From: Antiquaquibacter metalliresistens
GTDB lineage: Bacteria > Actinomycetota > Actinomycetes > Actinomycetales > Microbacteriaceae
Direction of reading: 5' to 3'
DNA length: 64,000 nucleotides
Assembly (NCBI RefSeq): GCF_029211225.1
Contig: NZ_JARGEM010000005.1
Span: 1-64,000, forward strand
In this document: in pieces, positions 44,776-53,179 of the stretch
Layout of the letters: every line of letters begins with the position of its first letter
How positions within the stretch are numbered: position 1 is the stretch's first letter
Made by a program: the position numbers and the translations under genes
Notes under the pieces: generated by a model
Seen by the model: the letters and a program-made list of their open reading frames with translations, nothing else
What the model was told of the DNA's origin: nothing
Databases searched by the model: none

Positions 44776-46178
44776 GCGACGCGACGTCGCTCGCGGCGAA
44801 CCTGCCGCCCGGGTTCGTCATCGGGGCGGCGACCGCGGCGTTCCAGATCGAGGGCGCGGTGGACGAGGACGGTCGTGGTCGCTCGTCCTGGGACGAGTTC
44901 ACCGAGCGCCCGGGTGCGATCATCGACGGCTCGAACGCCCGCGTCGCCACCGATCACTACCACCGCTATCCGGAGGACGTCGCGCTCATGCGCGAGCTCG
45001 GACTCGACGCCTACCGGTTCTCGCTGTCGTGGCCGCGCATCCAGCCGGGCGGTTCGGGGCCGGTCAACCCGAAGGGCATCGCCTTCTACGACCGGCTGCT
45101 CGACGAACTGCTCGCGGCCGGCATCCGGCCGATGGCCACGCTGTTCCATTGGGACACCCCGATCGAGTTGGAGCGCAAGGGCGGTTGGCGCAAGCGAGAG
45201 ACCGCCGAGCGCTTCGGCGAGTATGCACGGATCGCGGGCGAGGCGTTCGGCGATCGCGTGGACTCCTGGGTGACCCTGAACGAGCCGGCGACGATCACGC
45301 TCGAGGGCTATGCGCTCGACCTGCACGCGCCTGGCCTCGGCAAGAGCCTGTCGGTGGTGCCCGTCTCCCGCAACCTGCTCATCGGCCACGGCCTGGCGGT
45401 GCAGGCGCTGCGCTCGGTTCCCGTGCGGGGTCGCATCGGCATCACCAACGTGCACACCGCCGTGGTGCCCGCCAGCGACTCGCCCGGCGACCGTGCCTAC
45501 GCGCAGCTGTTCGACCACCTGCACAACCGCATCTTCGCCGACCCCGTGCTGCTCGGTCGCGACGCTGCGGTGCCGCGCGGCACCGGCGCGCTCGGGGCCG
45601 CACTGCGGCTGCTCACCCGCACCCGCAAGCGCGACCTCGAACTCATGTCGGTGCCGCTGGACTTCTACGGGCTCAACTACTACTTCCCGACCCGCGTCGC
45701 CGCCGGTCCGGCACCGGCGGGCACCGGAACGCCCGACGGCGTCTCCGAGGCGATGGATCGGGCGCCGTTCCACCTGAAGTCGTGGCCGGAGTTCCCGCAG
45801 ACCGGGTTCGGCTGGCCCATCGCGCCCGACTACCTCGGGGTCGTGCTGGCACAGCTCGGCGAGCGCTACGGGGACCGCCTGCCACCCGTCGTCGTCACCG
45901 AGGGCGGTGCGAGCTTCGCCGACGTGCCGGATGCCGACGGCCGCGTCCACGACCAGGATCGCATCGACTACCTCGCGGCCCACATCGCGGTCGCGGCCGC
46001 CGGAGCCCCCGGCGTCGATGTCGGCGGGTACTTCATCTGGACGCTCATGGACAACTTCGAGTGGGCCGCCGGCTACACCCAGCGCTTCGGCATCGTGCAC
46101 GTCGACTTCGACACCCTGAAGCGCACTCCCAAGTCGTCGTATGCATTCGTGCAGCAGTTGCTCAGGCAGCGGACATAG
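44772..46178 (+). CDS. Glycoside hydrolase family 1 beta-glycosidase
   Basis: A 468-residue intracellular GH1 enzyme. It has FVIGAATAAFQIEGA, the FHWDTP strand, the acid/base glutamate in TLNEPAT, the aglycone region LDFYGLNYY, the nucleophile in VVVTEGGASF, and FIWTLMDNFEWAAGYTQRFG for substrate binding. The nucleophile motif reads TEGG where TENG is the common form. Last gene of the operon and coupled to the lactone oxidase. It may release a sugar for the oxidase to act on (inference). Confidence 0.92.
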   Translation: MSDATSLAANLPPGFVIGAATAAFQIEGAVDEDGRGRSSWDEFTERPGAIIDGSNARVATDHYHRYPEDVALMRELGLDAYRFSLSWPRIQPGGSGPVNPKGIAFYDRLLDELLAAGIRPMATLFHWDTPIELERKGGWRKRETAERFGEYARIAGEAFGDRVDSWVTLNEPATITLEGYALDLHAPGLGKSLSVVPVSRNLLIGHGLAVQALRSVPVRGRIGITNVHTAVVPASDSPGDRAYAQLFDHLHNRIFADPVLLGRDAAVPRGTGALGAALRLLTRTRKRDLELMSVPLDFYGLNYYFPTRVAAGPAPAGTGTPDGVSEAMDRAPFHLKSWPEFPQTGFGWPIAPDYLGVVLAQLGERYGDRLPPVVVTEGGASFADVPDADGRVHDQDRIDYLAAHIAVAAAGAPGVDVGGYFIWTLMDNFEWAAGYTQRFGIVHVDFDTLKRTPKSSYAFVQQLLRQRT

Positions 46179-46198
46179 GCGGCACCGCGGCACTCGTC

Positions 46199-46211
46199 TA
46201 TAGTTGGCGCC
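46199..46211 (+). promoter_or_regulatory. Leaderless -10 element of lemA
   Basis: TATAGT at 46199-46204, seven bases, then ATG at 46212. Confidence 0.5.
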
Positions 46212-46778
46212 ATGGAGATCCTCATCGTCATCGGCGTCATCGTGCTGCTCGTCGTCATCGTCGGCGGCTACCTGTGGGCCACCTACAACGGCCTGGTCAC
46301 GCTCAACGTGCGCGTCGACGAGGCCTGGAGCGACATCACGGTGCAGCTCAAGCGCCGTGCTGACCTCATCCCGAACCTCATCGAGTCGGTCAAGGGCTAT
46401 GCCGCCCATGAGAAGGCCGTCTTCGAGAACGTGACGAAGGCCCGCGCCGAGACCCTCAGCGCTCAGGGCCCCGCGGACGCCGCCGTCGCCGAGAACCACA
46501 TGCAGGCGGCCCTCAAGTCGATCTTCGCGGTCGCGGAGGCGTACCCGCAGCTGCAGGCCAACCAGAACTACCTCCAGCTGCAGCAGGAACTCGTCGACAC
46601 CGAGGACAAGATCCAGGCCAGCCGTCGCTTCTACAACGGTGGCGTGCGCGAGCTGAACACCAAGATCAAGGTCTTCCCGAACACGCTCTTCGTGCGCGGT
46701 CTCGGCTTCCACGAGCGCGAGTTCTTCGAGGTCGCCGACTCGGCCGCCATCGCGGAACCGCCCCGCGTTCAGTTCTGA
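46212..46778 (+). CDS. lemA: LemA family protein
   Basis: A 188-residue membrane-anchored coiled-coil protein: N-terminal transmembrane helix (about 2-20), then the conserved YNGLVTLNVRVDEAWSDI, QLKRRADLIPNLIESVKGYA and YPQLQANQNYLQLQQEL. Function is poorly defined; it often travels with an M48 peptidase, as here. The two genes are separated by a palindromic hairpin, so downstream expression may be reduced. Confidence 0.93.
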   Translation: MEILIVIGVIVLLVVIVGGYLWATYNGLVTLNVRVDEAWSDITVQLKRRADLIPNLIESVKGYAAHEKAVFENVTKARAETLSAQGPADAAVAENHMQAALKSIFAVAEAYPQLQANQNYLQLQQELVDTEDKIQASRRFYNGGVRELNTKIKVFPNTLFVRGLGFHEREFFEVADSAAIAEPPRVQF

Positions 46779-46787
46779 TTCTTCCTT

Positions 46788-46829
46788 CGGTGATCGGGCC
46801 CGCCGCCATCTCGGCAGGCTCGATCACCG
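46788..46829 (+). terminator. Imperfect palindrome between lemA and the M48 peptidase gene, second copy of a dispersed pair
   Basis: CGGTGATCGGGCC and its near complement GGCTCGATCACCG flank a core ending ATCTCGGCA. It aligns with 33742-33784 over its whole length. It could attenuate transcription between lemA and the peptidase gene. Confidence 0.5.
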
Positions 46830-46851
46830 TTCTCTTTCCGGAGGCCTCTCG

Positions 46852-47724
46852 ATGTACCGCGCGATAGCCAAGAACAAGCGCAACACCGTCTTCATCATCA
46901 TCCTGTTCGTGTTGATCATCGGCGCGCTGGGATGGCTCGCGAGCGCGATCTACAACGACATCACGATCGTCGTCATCACCCTGGTGGTCTCGACCGCGTA
47001 TGCGCTGTTCCAGTACTTCGCGGCGAGCGGGCTGGCGATCACCATGAGCGGTGCGCGGCAGATCCAGAAGGCCGACAACCCGCGGCTGTATCGCATCGTC
47101 GAGAACCTCGCGATCACCGAGGGCATGCCGATGCCGAAGGTCTACATCGTGCCGGATGCCGCGCCCAACGCCTTCGCGACCGGTCGCGACCCGCAGCACG
47201 CCTCCGTGGCGGCGACCACCGGCATCCTCGATCTGCTCACCGACGACGAGCTCGAGGGCGTCATGGCGCACGAGCTCGGGCACGTCAAGAACTACGACAT
47301 CCGCGTCTCGATGATCGTCTTCGGTCTCGTGGTCGCGGTCGGCTTCATCGCCGACATGTTCCTGCGCTTCGCGTTCTTCGGGCGCAATAACAACAACAAC
47401 AATCCCGTGGTGCTGGTCTTCGGCCTCGTCGCGTTCCTGGTGGCGCCGCTCGTGGCCGCCGTGGTGCAGGCCGCGGTGTCCCGGCAGCGCGAGTACCTCG
47501 CCGACGCGACCGGTGCACTCACCACGCGGCATCCCGATGCCCTCGCTTCGGCGCTCGGGAAGATCGGCGCCTACGGCCGCCCCATGGTGCGGCAGAACTC
47601 GACGATGGCGCACATGTGGTTCAGCGACCCGATGAAGCCCGGGTTCATGGACCGGCTGTTCGCCACCCACCCGCCCATCGCCGAGCGCATCAAGCGGCTC
47701 GGGCAGATCGGCAGCGGGTTCTAG
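46852..47724 (+). CDS. M48 family zinc metallopeptidase (HtpX-like)
   Basis: A 290-residue membrane protease with two N-terminal transmembrane helices (about 12-32 and 38-60), the zinc-binding HELGH in MAHELGHVKNYD, a second membrane pair around residues 150-210, and the third zinc ligand Glu in QREYLADATGAL. HtpX-type enzymes degrade damaged membrane proteins. A run of asparagines (GRNNNNNNP) interrupts the loop between helices. Downstream of lemA. GGAGG lies seven bases before the ATG. Confidence 0.93.
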   Translation: MYRAIAKNKRNTVFIIILFVLIIGALGWLASAIYNDITIVVITLVVSTAYALFQYFAASGLAITMSGARQIQKADNPRLYRIVENLAITEGMPMPKVYIVPDAAPNAFATGRDPQHASVAATTGILDLLTDDELEGVMAHELGHVKNYDIRVSMIVFGLVVAVGFIADMFLRFAFFGRNNNNNNPVVLVFGLVAFLVAPLVAAVVQAAVSRQREYLADATGALTTRHPDALASALGKIGAYGRPMVRQNSTMAHMWFSDPMKPGFMDRLFATHPPIAERIKRLGQIGSGF

Positions 47725-47929
47725 GGGCCTGCCCTCCGGAGCGTCGCGCCCGGTCTCGTCGACGGTACGCACTCACCCACGCGCGCTGCGATGCGGTGGG
47801 TGCGCAACTGCACGGATCCGCCTCGACACGCCGCGCAGGCGCGGTGACACGCCCGTGCCCCGACGGAATGCGTGCACGACGCTGCGCGCTGCGCGGTGCA
47901 CGACCGATGCGGACGCGCCCCAAGCGCAC
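47725..47929. other. 205-base gene-free gap with inverted repeats
   Basis: Between the convergent M48 peptidase and YcaQ-like genes I see no supportable gene. The stretch has CACCCAC...GTGGGTG (47774-47802) and GTGCAC...GTGCAC pairings that can act as a bidirectional terminator. Confidence 0.4.
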
Positions 47930-49138
47930 CTACCCCAACGCCGCACGCAGACCGGCTGCGAGGTCTCCCCACTCCGCGACCTCGATGCGCTCCAGCCCCT
48001 GCCATGCCGCCGTCTGCCGCAGCAGTGCGGTCACCCGATCCAGGTCGACGGATGCCCCGGGCTCCCGCCACGCGGACTGCACCCGCAGCACCCCCGCCTG
48101 CCGATCGGACTTGAGGTCGATGCGTCCCACGAGCGCCTCGTCGATCAGCAACGGCATCGTGTAGTACCCGTACTTGCGCTGCGGTGCCGGCGTGTAGATC
48201 TCGATGCGGTAGTGGAAGCCGAACATCCGCAGCGCCCGGTCGCGCTCCCAGACGATGGGATCGAAGGGGGAGAGCAGCGCGGCCGCCTCGACGCGGCGGG
48301 GGATTCGGGCATCCCGGTGCAGGTAGGCGGGGGCATCCCAGCCGCGCACCGTCACCGGAAGGAGTTCGCCCGCATCGACGAGGTCGCGGATGGCTGCTTT
48401 GGTGGGCGCCTGGAGCAGCCGGTAGTAGTCGGCGATGTCGCCGACCGTACCCACCCCCAGGGCGCGGGAGCCGAGTCGCACGAGTTCGCGCACCGCGTCG
48501 TTCTTCGACACCTCCCGACCCAGAAGTTCGGGGGAGACGTGCCGCTCCGCGAGGTCGTATCGCCGCTCGAATCGGGTGCGTCCCGCGACGACCACCTCGC
48601 CCCAGAAGAACAGGGTCTCGAGTCCGGTCTTGACGTCCGACCACCCCCACCACGGTCCCTTGCGTCGGTTGGCGTCGTGCTCGACCTGGCCCGCGGTGAG
48701 CGGACCCTTCTCGCGCAGTTCGGCGCGCAGGAAGTCGAGCATCTGCGGGTTCTCGGTCGCCCAGGGCAGGAAGTGCTTGTCTCCGCGCCACTTCTCCATC
48801 GCCCAGTGCCACAGCGGTCGATGCTCGAGCGGGATGACCGCGGCCTGGTGAGCCCAGTACTCGGTGTATCCGGACCGGGGCGAGAAGGTCAACCGATCGA
48901 GCAGCGTCTTGTCGTACGGCCCCAGCCGCGCGTAGAGCGGCAGATAGTGGCTGCGCTCGAACACGTTCACCGAGTCGAGCTGCAGCACCGCGAGCCGCTT
49001 CAGCGCGAGATTCAACTGACGGGTGCCGACCGTGGCCGGCGGCCTGCCGAAGCCCTGGGCGGCGAGGGCGATGCGTCGCGCCTGCTCAGCGGAGATGCTC
49101 TCGACCACGCCTTCGACGATAGCGGCGGGTGCAGACAT
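47930..49138 (-). CDS. Winged-helix DNA glycosylase, YcaQ/AlkX-like
   Basis: A 402-residue protein of the HTH_42/COG3214 family, whose members remove alkylated bases and unhook interstrand crosslinks. The QxD catalytic motif is present in VLQLDSVNVFERSHY at about residue 53. GYTEYWAHQAAVIP, the WW-rich KGPWWGWSDVKTGLE, and AALLSPFDPIVWERDRALRMFGFHY are family features. ATG 49138 is used; GTG codons slightly downstream are possible. Monocistronic. Confidence 0.87.
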   Translation of the reverse strand: MSAPAAIVEGVVESISAEQARRIALAAQGFGRPPATVGTRQLNLALKRLAVLQLDSVNVFERSHYLPLYARLGPYDKTLLDRLTFSPRSGYTEYWAHQAAVIPLEHRPLWHWAMEKWRGDKHFLPWATENPQMLDFLRAELREKGPLTAGQVEHDANRRKGPWWGWSDVKTGLETLFFWGEVVVAGRTRFERRYDLAERHVSPELLGREVSKNDAVRELVRLGSRALGVGTVGDIADYYRLLQAPTKAAIRDLVDAGELLPVTVRGWDAPAYLHRDARIPRRVEAAALLSPFDPIVWERDRALRMFGFHYRIEIYTPAPQRKYGYYTMPLLIDEALVGRIDLKSDRQAGVLRVQSAWREPGASVDLDRVTALLRQTAAWQGLERIEVAEWGDLAAGLRAALG

Positions 49139-49165
49139 GCCCCGTTCGCCGGGCGTTCACCCGCG

Positions 49166-49184
49166 GGATGCCATCAGGGCATCC
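49166..49184. other. Perfect 7-bp hairpin in the YcaQ/ABC intergenic region
   Basis: GGATGCC-ATCAG-GGCATCC lies between the divergent YcaQ-like gene and the importer operon. It combines both orientations of the GGATGCC word that is frequent through the window. It may be part of the importer's 5' untranslated region or an operator. Confidence 0.35.
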
Positions 49185-49268
49185 GGCGTGAATAGCGTCG
49201 CGGAGGAGGCATCCGGTTTCCTCTGCCCGCAACACAGCGCGGGCGACCGGAGCCCGATGGAGGAACCC

Positions 49269-50390
49269 TTGTTCACGAAGCGCATCCTCGTGGGTGCGGC
49301 GCTCGTCGCCGCGACCGCGATCACGCTCAGCGCCTGCAGCACGTCCGCTCCCGCCGGTGACGTCGACGCCGCCACCGCCACCGACATCTCGGCGTTCGGC
49401 GACCTGGCCGGCCTCGAGGCCGCCGCCAAGGCCGAGGGCGCCCTCAACGTCATCGCCCTCCCGCGCGACTGGGCCAACTACGGCGAGATCCTCGACCTGT
49501 TCGCCGAGCGCTACCCGGAGATCACGATCACCGAGGCCAGCCCCGACGCGTCGAGCGCCGAGGAGATCCAGGCCGCGCAGAGCCTCGCCGGTCAGGACAC
49601 CGCGCCCGACGTGTTCGACGTCGGCCTCGCGGTCGCGCTCGCGAACACCGACCAGTTCGCGCCCTACAAGGTGCAGAACTGGGCCGACATCCCGGACGCG
49701 CTCAAGGAGGCCTCGGGCCTGTTCGTCGGTGACTACGGCGGCTACATGTCGGTCGGCTACGACCCCGACGCGGTGCCGGCTCCCGAGTCCCTGCAGGACC
49801 TGCTCGGCGCCGACTACGTCGGCAAGGTCGCCATCAATGGCGACCCGACCCAGGCCGGTGCGGCGTTCGCCGCGGTCGGCATGGCGACCGTGCAGAACGA
49901 CGGCACCCTGGACGACTTCCAGGCTGGCATCGACTTCTTCCACGAGCTGAACGCCGCCGGCAACTTCCTGAAGATCGACCCGACCGACGCGACCATCGCC
50001 TCGGGTGAGACCCCCGTCGTCTTCGACTGGGACTACCTGAACGCGGGCTACGCGGCGGGCCTCGAGGGCCAGCGCAACTGGGAGGTCGTGGTCTTCCCCG
50101 GCACCGCCTACGCCGGCTACTACAACCAGGCCGTGAACGTGGACGCTCCGCACCCCGCGGCCGCGCGCCTCTGGCAGGAGTTCCTCTACAGCGACGAGGT
50201 GCAGAACCTCTGGCTGAAGGGTGGCGCCCGCCCGGTGCGTGCCGACGCCATGGCGGCGGCCGGCACGATCGACGAGGACCTCTTCGCGGCACTGCCCGTG
50301 GTCGAGGGTGAGACGGTCGTTCCGACGGCCGAGCAGAGCGAGGCCGCCGGCGCGCTCCTCGGCGAGAAGTGGGCAGCTGCTGTCCAGTAA
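49269..50390 (+). CDS. ABC importer substrate-binding lipoprotein (ferric/polyamine type)
   Basis: A 373-residue lipoprotein: signal peptide with lipobox LSAC (Cys23), then a periplasmic-binding fold of the PotD/AfuA class (LNVIALPRDWANYGEILDLF, DTAPDVFDVGLA, GYDPDAVPAPESLQDLLG, VFDWDYLNAGY). I chose the TTG at 49269 because GGAGGAA is ideally placed; an in-frame ATG at 49257 (MEEPLFTK) is the alternative. Ligand (iron, polyamine, thiamine or phosphonate) is not decidable. First gene of a four-gene importer operon. Confidence 0.87.
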   Translation: MFTKRILVGAALVAATAITLSACSTSAPAGDVDAATATDISAFGDLAGLEAAAKAEGALNVIALPRDWANYGEILDLFAERYPEITITEASPDASSAEEIQAAQSLAGQDTAPDVFDVGLAVALANTDQFAPYKVQNWADIPDALKEASGLFVGDYGGYMSVGYDPDAVPAPESLQDLLGADYVGKVAINGDPTQAGAAFAAVGMATVQNDGTLDDFQAGIDFFHELNAAGNFLKIDPTDATIASGETPVVFDWDYLNAGYAAGLEGQRNWEVVVFPGTAYAGYYNQAVNVDAPHPAAARLWQEFLYSDEVQNLWLKGGARPVRADAMAAAGTIDEDLFAALPVVEGETVVPTAEQSEAAGALLGEKWAAAVQ

Positions 50391-50402
50391 CACCACCGCA
50401 GC

Positions 50403-50436
50403 CGGTGCCCCGCGACGCATTCGTCGCGGGGCACCG
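50403..50436 (+). other. Perfect 15-bp hairpin between binding-protein and permease genes
   Basis: CGGTGCCCCGCGACG (50403-50417) pairs exactly with 50422-50436 around CATT, 13 bases after the binding-protein stop. Such hairpins stabilise the upstream message and lower downstream expression, giving excess binding protein over permease. Confidence 0.75.
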
Positions 50437-50439
50437 CTG

Positions 50440-51276
50440 GTGCGGTACCTCGGTCTGGCGCCCTTCGGCGTCTATGTTCTGCTCTTTCTTGGGTTGCCCA
50501 CGGTGCTCGCCGTGCTCACCGGCCTGTTCGACGGCGACGGCGCGTTCACGTTCGACAACCTCACCGCGCTCGGCGACCCCGTCATCCTCACCACGTTCTG
50601 GAACTCGATCTGGCTCTCGGCCCTCACGGCCGTCATCGGCGCCGTGATCGGTGCGATCGTCTGCTACGCGCTCATCGAGACCAAACCCGATGGGGCCCTG
50701 CGCTCGATCGTCGACTCGGCCAGCGGTGTGCTCGCCCAGTTCGGCGGCGTGATGCTCGCGTTCGCATTCGTGTCGCTCATCGGCGTGCAGGGGCTGCTGC
50801 GCGTCATCCTGCTAAACCAGTTCGGCATCGACATCTTCGCCGAAGGGGTCTGGCTGTATGAGGTTCCCGGGCTCGTGCTGCCCTACATCTACTTCCAGGT
50901 ACCGCTCATGATCATCGTCTTCCTGCCGGCCCTCGAGGCGCTCAAGCCGCAGTGGTCGGAGGCGAACGCGACCCTCGGCGGCACGCGACGCACCTACTGG
51001 TGGCGCATCGGCATCCCGGTGCTGCTGCCCTCGTTCATCGGCTCGCTGCTGCTGCTGTTCGCCAACTCGTTCTCCTCGTATGCGACCGCCGCAGCGCTCA
51101 CCAGTCAGGGGCAGGGAATCGTGCCGTTGCAGATCCGCGCCGCGCTCACGAGCGAGACGGTGCTCGGCCGCGAGAACCTCGCCGGCGCACTGGCGCTCGG
51201 GATGATCGTGGTGATGGCCGTCGTGATGGTGCTGTACTCCCAGCTCGAGCGCCGCGCTTCGAGGTGGCAGCGATGA
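50440..51276 (+). CDS. ABC importer permease 1
   Basis: A 278-residue membrane protein with about six helices and the EAA cytoplasmic loop in EANATLGGTRRTYWWRIGIPVL. It is like PotB/AfuB first permeases. The GTG at 50440 is just past the hairpin; an upstream non-standard start within the hairpin is possible but less likely. The stop overlaps the second permease ATG (ATGA). Confidence 0.85.
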   Translation: MRYLGLAPFGVYVLLFLGLPTVLAVLTGLFDGDGAFTFDNLTALGDPVILTTFWNSIWLSALTAVIGAVIGAIVCYALIETKPDGALRSIVDSASGVLAQFGGVMLAFAFVSLIGVQGLLRVILLNQFGIDIFAEGVWLYEVPGLVLPYIYFQVPLMIIVFLPALEALKPQWSEANATLGGTRRTYWWRIGIPVLLPSFIGSLLLLFANSFSSYATAAALTSQGQGIVPLQIRAALTSETVLGRENLAGALALGMIVVMAVVMVLYSQLERRASRWQR

Positions 51277-52088
51277 GCCGCGAGGTCGTGCGGCACTCGC
51301 CGGCGCCCAGCCGTGTCACGCGCTGGGTGATCCTCGGCGTCGTCGGTCTGATCTTCGCCCTGCCGATGATCAGCATGGTGGAGTTCACGCTGCGCGGCGG
51401 GCTCGCGGGCGGGTACACGTTCGACCGCTGGATCGCCGTGTTCACCGGCCAGCTCGGTCCCGAGTACCGGCAGCTGTGGGTGGCGATCGGCAACTCGCTC
51501 GTGCTCGCCGCCGTCACGGTGGCCATCATGCTCGTGCTGCTCGTGCCGACGATGGTGCTCGTCAAGCTGTCGTTCCCGCACCTGCGCCGACTGCTGGAGT
51601 TCGTCTGCCTGCTGCCCATCACGATCCCCGCGATCGTGCTCGTCGTCGGTCTCGCACCGGTCTACAGCGTGGTCTCGCGCATCTTCGGCAGCGGCGTGTG
51701 GACCCTGGCCTTCGCATACGGCGTGCTCGTGCTGCCCTACGCCTACCGGGCGATCCAGTCGAACCTCGACTCGATCGACGTCAAGACGCTCAGCGAGGCC
51801 GCGCGCTCCCTCGGGGCCGGCTGGCCCACGGTGCTGCTGCGGGTGATCGTGCCCAACCTGCGGCGAGGGCTGCTCGCCGCGTCGTTCATCTCCGTCGCGG
51901 TGGTGCTGGGCGAGTTCACGATCGCGTCGCTGCTGAACCGGGTGAACCTGCAGACCGCGCTGCTGCTCACCAGCAAGGCGGACCCGTTCATCGCGGCCAT
52001 CTTCGCCTTGCTGTCGCTGCTCTTCGCCTTCCTCCTGCTTCTCATCATCGGTCGAGTCGGTTCGACCTCACGTAAAGGTGCCAAATGA
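51273..52088 (+). CDS. ABC importer permease 2
   Basis: A 271-residue membrane protein with six predicted helices (first at about 18-38) and the EAA loop EAARSLGAGWPTVLLRVIVPNL that docks on the ATPase. It pairs with the previous permease to form the channel. Overlaps of four bases on both sides show tight coupling. PotC/AfuB-like. Ends in a basic tail. Confidence 0.88.
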   Translation: MSREVVRHSPAPSRVTRWVILGVVGLIFALPMISMVEFTLRGGLAGGYTFDRWIAVFTGQLGPEYRQLWVAIGNSLVLAAVTVAIMLVLLVPTMVLVKLSFPHLRRLLEFVCLLPITIPAIVLVVGLAPVYSVVSRIFGSGVWTLAFAYGVLVLPYAYRAIQSNLDSIDVKTLSEAARSLGAGWPTVLLRVIVPNLRRGLLAASFISVAVVLGEFTIASLLNRVNLQTALLLTSKADPFIAAIFALLSLLFAFLLLLIIGRVGSTSRKGAK

Positions 52089-53170
52089 CCAACAGCATCC
52101 CCATCGCACCGGCGATCAGCGCCGAGCCGCTCGCCGGCGCCACCGTCGAACTCGCCGGAGTCGTGAAGTCGTTCGCGGGGCACCGGGCGCTCAACTCGAT
52201 CGACCTCGCCATCCGGCCGGGGGAGTTCGTGGCACTGCTCGGCCCCTCCGGCTGCGGCAAGACCACGGCGCTGCGCGCGCTGTCGGGGCTCGAGGGCATC
52301 GACGAGGGCCGCATCCTCATCGACGGCGAGGATGTCGCGGACGTGCCCACCAACAAGCGCGACATGGGCATGGTCTTCCAGTCCTACTCCCTGTTCCCGC
52401 ACATGACCGTGCTCGAGAACGTCGAGTTCGGGCTCAGGATGCGCAAGGTCCCCGCGGCACAGCGGCGCGTGCGCGCCGCCGAAGCCCTCGAGATGGTCGG
52501 CCTCGGTCACCTGGGGGCCCGGTTCGCCCACCAGCTCTCCGGCGGCCAGCAGCAGCGCGTCGCGCTCGCCCGCGCCCTGGTCACGCGTCCGCGCGTGCTG
52601 CTGCTCGATGAGCCGCTGAGCGCGCTCGACGCCAAGGTGCGCGTGCAGCTGCGCGAGGAGATCCGCCGCATCCAGACCGAGCTCGGCATCACGACCGTCT
52701 TCGTCACCCACGACCAGGAGGAGGCGCTCGCCGTCGCCGACCGGGTCGCGGTCATGCGCGACGGCGTCATCGAGCAGATCGGTACCCCCGAGGAGCTCTA
52801 CACCACGCCCTCGAGCGCGTTCGTCGCCGACTTCGTCGGGTTGAGCAACCGCGTCGCGGCCGAGGTCGTGGGCGGCAAGGTGCTCGTGCACGGTGCCGAG
52901 CTCGAGCTGCTCGGTCCCCGCCTGGCCGACGGACCGGTCACCGCCTACGTGCGCCCCGAGGATGTCACGATCGAGAGTGCCCGCAGCAAGGGCATCCCCG
53001 CCGTCGTCGTCGCCTCGAGCTTTCTGGGGTCGCTGCGCCGCACCCAGGTGCGGCTCGACGACGACTCATTGCTGTCGGTGCAGCACGAGGTCGACACGAG
53101 ACTCGAGCCCGGCACCGAGGTCAAGCTGCGCTTGAAGGGGGCGCCGGTTTCGGCGGTATCGCGCGCCTAG
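52085..53170 (+). CDS. ABC importer ATPase (PotA/FbpC type)
   Basis: A 361-residue ATPase: Walker A GPSGCGKTTALRAL at about 54-67, Q-loop VFQSYSLFPHMTVLENV, signature LSGGQQQRVALARAL, Walker B VLLLDEPLSALDAK, H-loop VFVTHDQEEAL. A C-terminal TOBE domain (VTAYVRPEDVTIE) follows, typical of ferric, spermidine and sulfate importers. Last gene of the importer operon. No metal-binding or Fur-like site was recognised upstream of the operon. Confidence 0.92.
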   Translation: MTNSIPIAPAISAEPLAGATVELAGVVKSFAGHRALNSIDLAIRPGEFVALLGPSGCGKTTALRALSGLEGIDEGRILIDGEDVADVPTNKRDMGMVFQSYSLFPHMTVLENVEFGLRMRKVPAAQRRVRAAEALEMVGLGHLGARFAHQLSGGQQQRVALARALVTRPRVLLLDEPLSALDAKVRVQLREEIRRIQTELGITTVFVTHDQEEALAVADRVAVMRDGVIEQIGTPEELYTTPSSAFVADFVGLSNRVAAEVVGGKVLVHGAELELLGPRLADGPVTAYVRPEDVTIESARSKGIPAVVVASSFLGSLRRTQVRLDDDSLLSVQHEVDTRLEPGTEVKLRLKGAPVSAVSRA

Positions 53171-53179
53171 ACTTGCGCA
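53168..53179 (+). promoter_or_regulatory. Leaderless -10 element of the AI-2E permease gene
   Basis: TAGACT at 53168-53173 (its TAG is also the ATPase stop codon), six bases, then ATG at 53180. Confidence 0.5.
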
